Assembly (NCBI GenBank): GCA_945883745.1
Contig: CAMCYH010000013.1
Span: 1-44,346 of the forward strand
DNA length: 44,346 bases
From: Candidatus Kuenenia stuttgartensis
GTDB taxonomy: Bacteria > Planctomycetota > Planctomycetia > Pirellulales > UBA1268
Reading direction: 5' to 3'
A program made the translations under genes and the position numbers. Of this stretch, positions 40,907 through 44,346 are shown piece by piece (position 1 is the first letter of the stretch; each line of letters begins with the position of its first letter). The notes below the pieces were generated by a model. It searched no databases. It had not been told where the DNA came from and saw nothing but the letters and a program-made list of their open reading frames with translations.

Positions 40907-41890
40907 TCAGTAGTCACCGACGACCAGACCATCCGATTTGCTGCCGAGCCGCTGATACGTCCCCAACGGAGAACTGGACGACTGGATGTTCTCGCTCAGG
41001 AAGTGCACTGAGCCGTCACAGAAGACGAATGTCGCCCCGCCCGGGTGCTTGCTCCCGAACCCGTCGCTGTCCCCCAAGCTGTTGGTGAGCGTCGCCTCCG
41101 GGAGCAGCACGTTGATCGGATGACTAGGGTGCATATCTCGGACTACCAAGTTGTCCATCTTGATCTGCTGCGGGATACCTGCCCAGATTCCACCACCGGT
41201 AGTCGGCCCACTCCCTGTGTTGGCAGCATAGTACTGCCACATTTTCTGAGCACTCGAGATCTCTCCAGCCAGGATCGTGTTGCTGGTGCCGTCGGTAATG
41301 TCCTTGATTGCGACTTTCGAGTTCGTGAAGAAGATGCCGTCGGCAGTGAATCCACCCACGCCCTGCCCGCGGTTGTCGTTGGATGTGCCATACGAGCCGA
41401 CGTAATTGGAGGTGCCGTAGCCCCGATACCCGGTGGGGACGAGTGTGTCGGAGGGACACGAGAACACCGGAAGTTTCTTGTCGAGACCGTTGGAGGCGCT
41501 GGCCGTGGGCATCAAAATGCCGTACGCCCCCGTATTGGACCCAGTGTCGATGAACGAGAGTTTGTCATAGATCATCTGCTGCTCGAGCTGGGGCAGCACG
41601 AAGCTCCCCCACGCGAATTTACTGCCACCCCACCGCATGTCCCACGTCGTCAGCCCCGGCCCGGGCGCTGAGAGCCACCAGCCCCGTGGAAAGTGCTGCT
41701 GACTGGAGTGGTGATTCAGAAGTGCCAAGCCAATCTGCTTCAGATTGGCGACGCAGGTTGTCCTTCGTGCCGATTCGCGCGCCGCTTGCACGGCCGGCAG
41801 GAGGAGACCGATCAGAACTCCGATGATCGCGATTACGACCAGCAATTCAACAAGCGTAAAAGCCCGATGACGAGATGAAAGCGTTGGCAT
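40907..41890 (-). CDS. DUF1559 protein with prepilin-type N-terminal cleavage/methylation motif
   Basis: MPTLSSRHRAFTLVELLVVIAIIGVLIGLLLPAVQAARESARRTTCVANLKQIGLALLNHH; C-terminal HPGGATFVFCDGSVHFLSENI. Confidence 0.95.
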   Translation of the reverse strand: MPTLSSRHRAFTLVELLVVIAIIGVLIGLLLPAVQAARESARRTTCVANLKQIGLALLNHHSSQQHFPRGWWLSAPGPGLTTWDMRWGGSKFAWGSFVLPQLEQQMIYDKLSFIDTGSNTGAYGILMPTASASNGLDKKLPVFSCPSDTLVPTGYRGYGTSNYVGSYGTSNDNRGQGVGGFTADGIFFTNSKVAIKDITDGTSNTILAGEISSAQKMWQYYAANTGSGPTTGGGIWAGIPQQIKMDNLVVRDMHPSHPINVLLPEATLTNSLGDSDGFGSKHPGGATFVFCDGSVHFLSENIQSSSSPLGTYQRLGSKSDGLVVGDY

Positions 41891-42174
41891 AGTGGAATTC
41901 CGCGGGACACAGAGAAGTGAGAACGAGCAGGACAACTCCATAGAAACCCCACCACCCCACAACCTCCCGATGTGATACCAAAATCTACCCATGTCATTGG
42001 GTAGCCGCAAGAGAAAATTGCCCTCTTCGTATAGATCTGAGGGGAAAATAGCAAAGTTCTTTACGATCTGACGAGCGGCTCCAAATCCGCGTGCCCCCGC
42101 CTCCCATTCCCCAAAACAAAAGCGGTTTTTAGACCACCCGCCTTCCACCTCCACGGCTGCCTTTTTTGGCGTCA

Positions 42175-42209
42175 GCGCGGACTCTCCCGAGTCCGGCCGC
42201 ATGGCGGCC
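42175..42209. repeat. Two abutting short hairpins; first part recurs in degenerate form at about 40224-40246
   Basis: GGACTC-TCCC-GAGTCC (42179-42194) directly followed by GGCCGC-ATG-GCGGCC (42195-42209). The other copy reads gcagactctcccgaagtccggcc. Confidence 0.6.
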
Positions 42210-42313
42210 TGAAGTGGCTGCCTGGAGCGGTGACCGTTGCAGGACACACACGCGCCCCGTCCCCGATTTCTCCGTGGTTGGCTCGGCAGTTGTACGGAGC
42301 GTATTCTGCATGC

Positions 42314-42640
42314 ATGTGGTTGTTGGCTTTCCATCGAGAGCAACGTCGGCGGGATGACGCGGCGCTTGCCGAACGCACCCGTGGTCTTCTCCGCGAGTCC
42401 CTGTCGCGGCACGTGCCGGGCACGGCGGTGTGGGTCTATGGGTCGCTCGTCAAGCCGGGCCGCTTTCATGAGTGGTCCGACGTCGATGTCGCGCTCGAAT
42501 CGCTGCCCGCGGGCATGACCCTCGAATACCTGCAGAGCCTGCTCTCCGCGGACGTGGGCCGCGAGGCGGACGTCTGCCTCCTTGACCGCACGCGGCTCAA
42601 GCCCGGGATCGAAGGGGGGGGTGAACGATGGATCGCATAG
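42314..42640 (+). CDS. Minimal nucleotidyltransferase, MntA-like antitoxin candidate
   Basis: VYGSLVKPGRFHEWSDVDVAL (GS...DxD motif) in a 108-aa protein; overlaps the next CDS by 13 bp. Confidence 0.82.
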   Translation: MWLLAFHREQRRRDDAALAERTRGLLRESLSRHVPGTAVWVYGSLVKPGRFHEWSDVDVALESLPAGMTLEYLQSLLSADVGREADVCLLDRTRLKPGIEGGGERWIA

Positions 42641-43107
42641 CACTGCAGATTCTGGAGGACGGCTGGGAGCAGGATGGCCGGGTGATGCGCCGTTCAATCG
42701 CCACGCTCCGGGGCCGTCTCGCCGAATCGACCGACGGCCGGTGGGCCGCCGCCGCCTTCGAGATCAACCGGATCTACAACATTCTCGAGAAGGCCTTCGA
42801 GCGGCTCTGCGAATCGTTCGAAAACCATCTCGAAAAGACCGGGCGATACCACGACACGCTGATCGAACGGGTAACACTCGATTTGAAGGGAATTCGCCCG
42901 GCGTTCCTTCCCGGCGATGCGGTCCGTGACGTCCGCGAACTCAAGGGTTTTCGACATCTCTTTCGACACGCCTACGATCTCGACCTTGATCCCGTCCGCG
43001 TCACGGCCGCCGCCGAGCACGCAGCCCGCTGCGTGGCCGGCTTCGACGGCTGGTGCCGGTCGTTTCTCGAAGAAGTTCGCAGCCGCTACGGCGACCAGCT
43101 CGCGTAG
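42628..43107 (+). CDS. HEPN-like (HepT-type) protein, toxin candidate
   Basis: ELKGFRHLFRHAYDLDLDPVRV contains RHLFRHAY, matching the RX4HXY HEPN motif. Confidence 0.78.
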   Translation: MDRIALQILEDGWEQDGRVMRRSIATLRGRLAESTDGRWAAAAFEINRIYNILEKAFERLCESFENHLEKTGRYHDTLIERVTLDLKGIRPAFLPGDAVRDVRELKGFRHLFRHAYDLDLDPVRVTAAAEHAARCVAGFDGWCRSFLEEVRSRYGDQLA

Positions 43108-43235
43108 CGGCTCCGGAAAATCGGAGACGGGCCCCACCGTCGCCGCTTCTATCACGTTTCACGCCGCCCCCGCACAAGCATCTGGGGCGGCAGAGTCCTA
43201 CAGTCTCGGAATCCATCGCTTGGAAACCGCAGGCC

Positions 43236-44346
43236 ATGAAAATCGGCATCGACAGCTACTGCTATCACCGCTTCCTCGGCGACGTGTATCCGGAGCAGGA
43301 TCCGCCGGCCACGCCGTTCACGATGGATCGTGTGATCGATCGGGCCCACGAGATGGGCTGTGAGGGAATCTCACTCGAGTCGTGTTTCTTTCCCAGCTTC
43401 GATGCTGGCTATCTCGCCGACGTACGGGCCCGGCTCGATGCCTATGGCTTTGATCGCGTCTACGCGTGGGGCCATCCCGACGGCCTGGAGGCGGGGAGGA
43501 ATCCGCGGGCCAAGGACGACATGATCCGCCACATCCAGCATGCCAAGGCCATCGGCGCGACGGTGATGCGGGTGGTCGGGAGCAGCTTCAGCTTCGTCCA
43601 TGATCCGCACGAGCCGCAGCTCCGCATCCTGAGCGGCTGGTTCAAGGAGGCGGTGCGGGTGGCCGCCGGGGAGGGCGTCTCCCTCGCTGTCGAAAACCAC
43701 ATCGACTACGACGCCGACGAGATCCTGCGGCTGATCGAGGAAGTCGACTCGCCCTTCTTCGGGATCAATCTCGATACGGCCAACTTCCTCCGCGTCCAGG
43801 ACGATCCGGTCGAGGCCACCGAGAAACTGGCGCCGTACGTGCTTGCCACCCACATCAAGGACATCGAACCGGTGAAAGGCCGGAGCGTTCGCGCCTGGAA
43901 CTACTTCGCCTGCGTGGCGGCCGGCGAGGGGCTCGTCGAGATCGACAAGATCGTCGCCATCCTGGCCCGCAGAGCATATCGAGGCTTACTGGCCTTCGAG
44001 GTGGATATGCCAGCCGCGCGGTGGCTCCGCCGCGAAGACGAGATGGTCAAGGTGTATGGCGTCGATGACGGCTGTTTCCAGCGGGTGCGGTACACCAGCG
44101 GCACCGTGCAGCAGCGCACGCTCGCCACGGTCGGCACGCTTGCCGATGCGCTCATCGCCGATCCCGAGGCGGTGGCGAGGCACTACGTGCCGAAGATCGA
44201 CGACGTGATCGCCTATGCCGACATCACCGAGCCGGGAAAAAGCCAGACGATTTATTTCAGCGTGCCGAATACGTCGGGCCGCTACCCCTTCCTCTGCACA
44301 TTCCCCGGCCACTGGAAGCTGATGAACGGTCTCTTGATCGTTGAAT
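43236..44346 (+). CDS. Sugar phosphate isomerase/epimerase-like TIM barrel reading into a cupredoxin (azurin-like) C-terminus; truncated at window end
   Basis: Manual translation from ATG 43236: MKIGIDSYCYHRFLGD...SLAVENHIDYDADEILRLIEEV...FGINLDTANFLR...ATHIKDIEPVKG...GLLAFEVDMPAARW...; then VGTLADALIADPEAVARHYVP...YPFLCTFPGHWKLMNGLLIVE. Absent from the supplied ORF track because it has no stop in the window. Confidence 0.88.
   Translation, partial: MKIGIDSYCYHRFLGDVYPEQDPPATPFTMDRVIDRAHEMGCEGISLESCFFPSFDAGYLADVRARLDAYGFDRVYAWGHPDGLEAGRNPRAKDDMIRHIQHAKAIGATVMRVVGSSFSFVHDPHEPQLRILSGWFKEAVRVAAGEGVSLAVENHIDYDADEILRLIEEVDSPFFGINLDTANFLRVQDDPVEATEKLAPYVLATHIKDIEPVKGRSVRAWNYFACVAAGEGLVEIDKIVAILARRAYRGLLAFEVDMPAARWLRREDEMVKVYGVDDGCFQRVRYTSGTVQQRTLATVGTLADALIADPEAVARHYVPKIDDVIAYADITEPGKSQTIYFSVPNTSGRYPFLCTFPGHWKLMNGLLIVE

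Noticed and set aside
43371-43853. 160-aa - strand ORF from the supplied track
   Set aside because: Antisense to the TIM-barrel frame, which has clear homologous motifs and simply runs off the window.

Overview
GC-rich bacterial chromosomal window, most like a Planctomycetes (Pirellulales-type) genome, judged from the DUF1559/pseudopilin gene, the sigma-factor + Ser/Thr-kinase pair, GT61 and recurring GC-rich intergenic repeats. About 35 genes are supported; no rRNA, tRNA, CRISPR array or transposase was recognised. Housekeeping or common genes: GAPDH, type III glutamine synthetase, RsmG, S41 CTP protease, CsrA, a beta-CASP MBL hydrolase, a LOG-family protein, a PhoR/PhoB-like pair and a SNF2 helicase. 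The best candidate for an undescribed system is a compact same-strand block at about 1406-10551. It encodes an ABC ATPase, an FtsX-like permease, a secreted 'CPFC' protein, two tandem DUF3299-like proteins with a CCFG motif, a DUF4239-like membrane protein, an orphan urea-type solute-binding protein, an AIM24-family protein and a second CPFC paralog. Its ABC + permease + DUF3299 core resembles zinc-regulated loci of Proteobacteria, but the partner proteins differ. Other notable items: a sugar-isomerase-like TIM barrel that reads in frame into a cupredoxin C-terminal copper site at the right edge, a MntA/HepT-like toxin-antitoxin pair, a bacterial LRAT-domain protein, and several intergenic inverted or modular repeats. 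All family calls are from reading the translated sequences; no database search was run.
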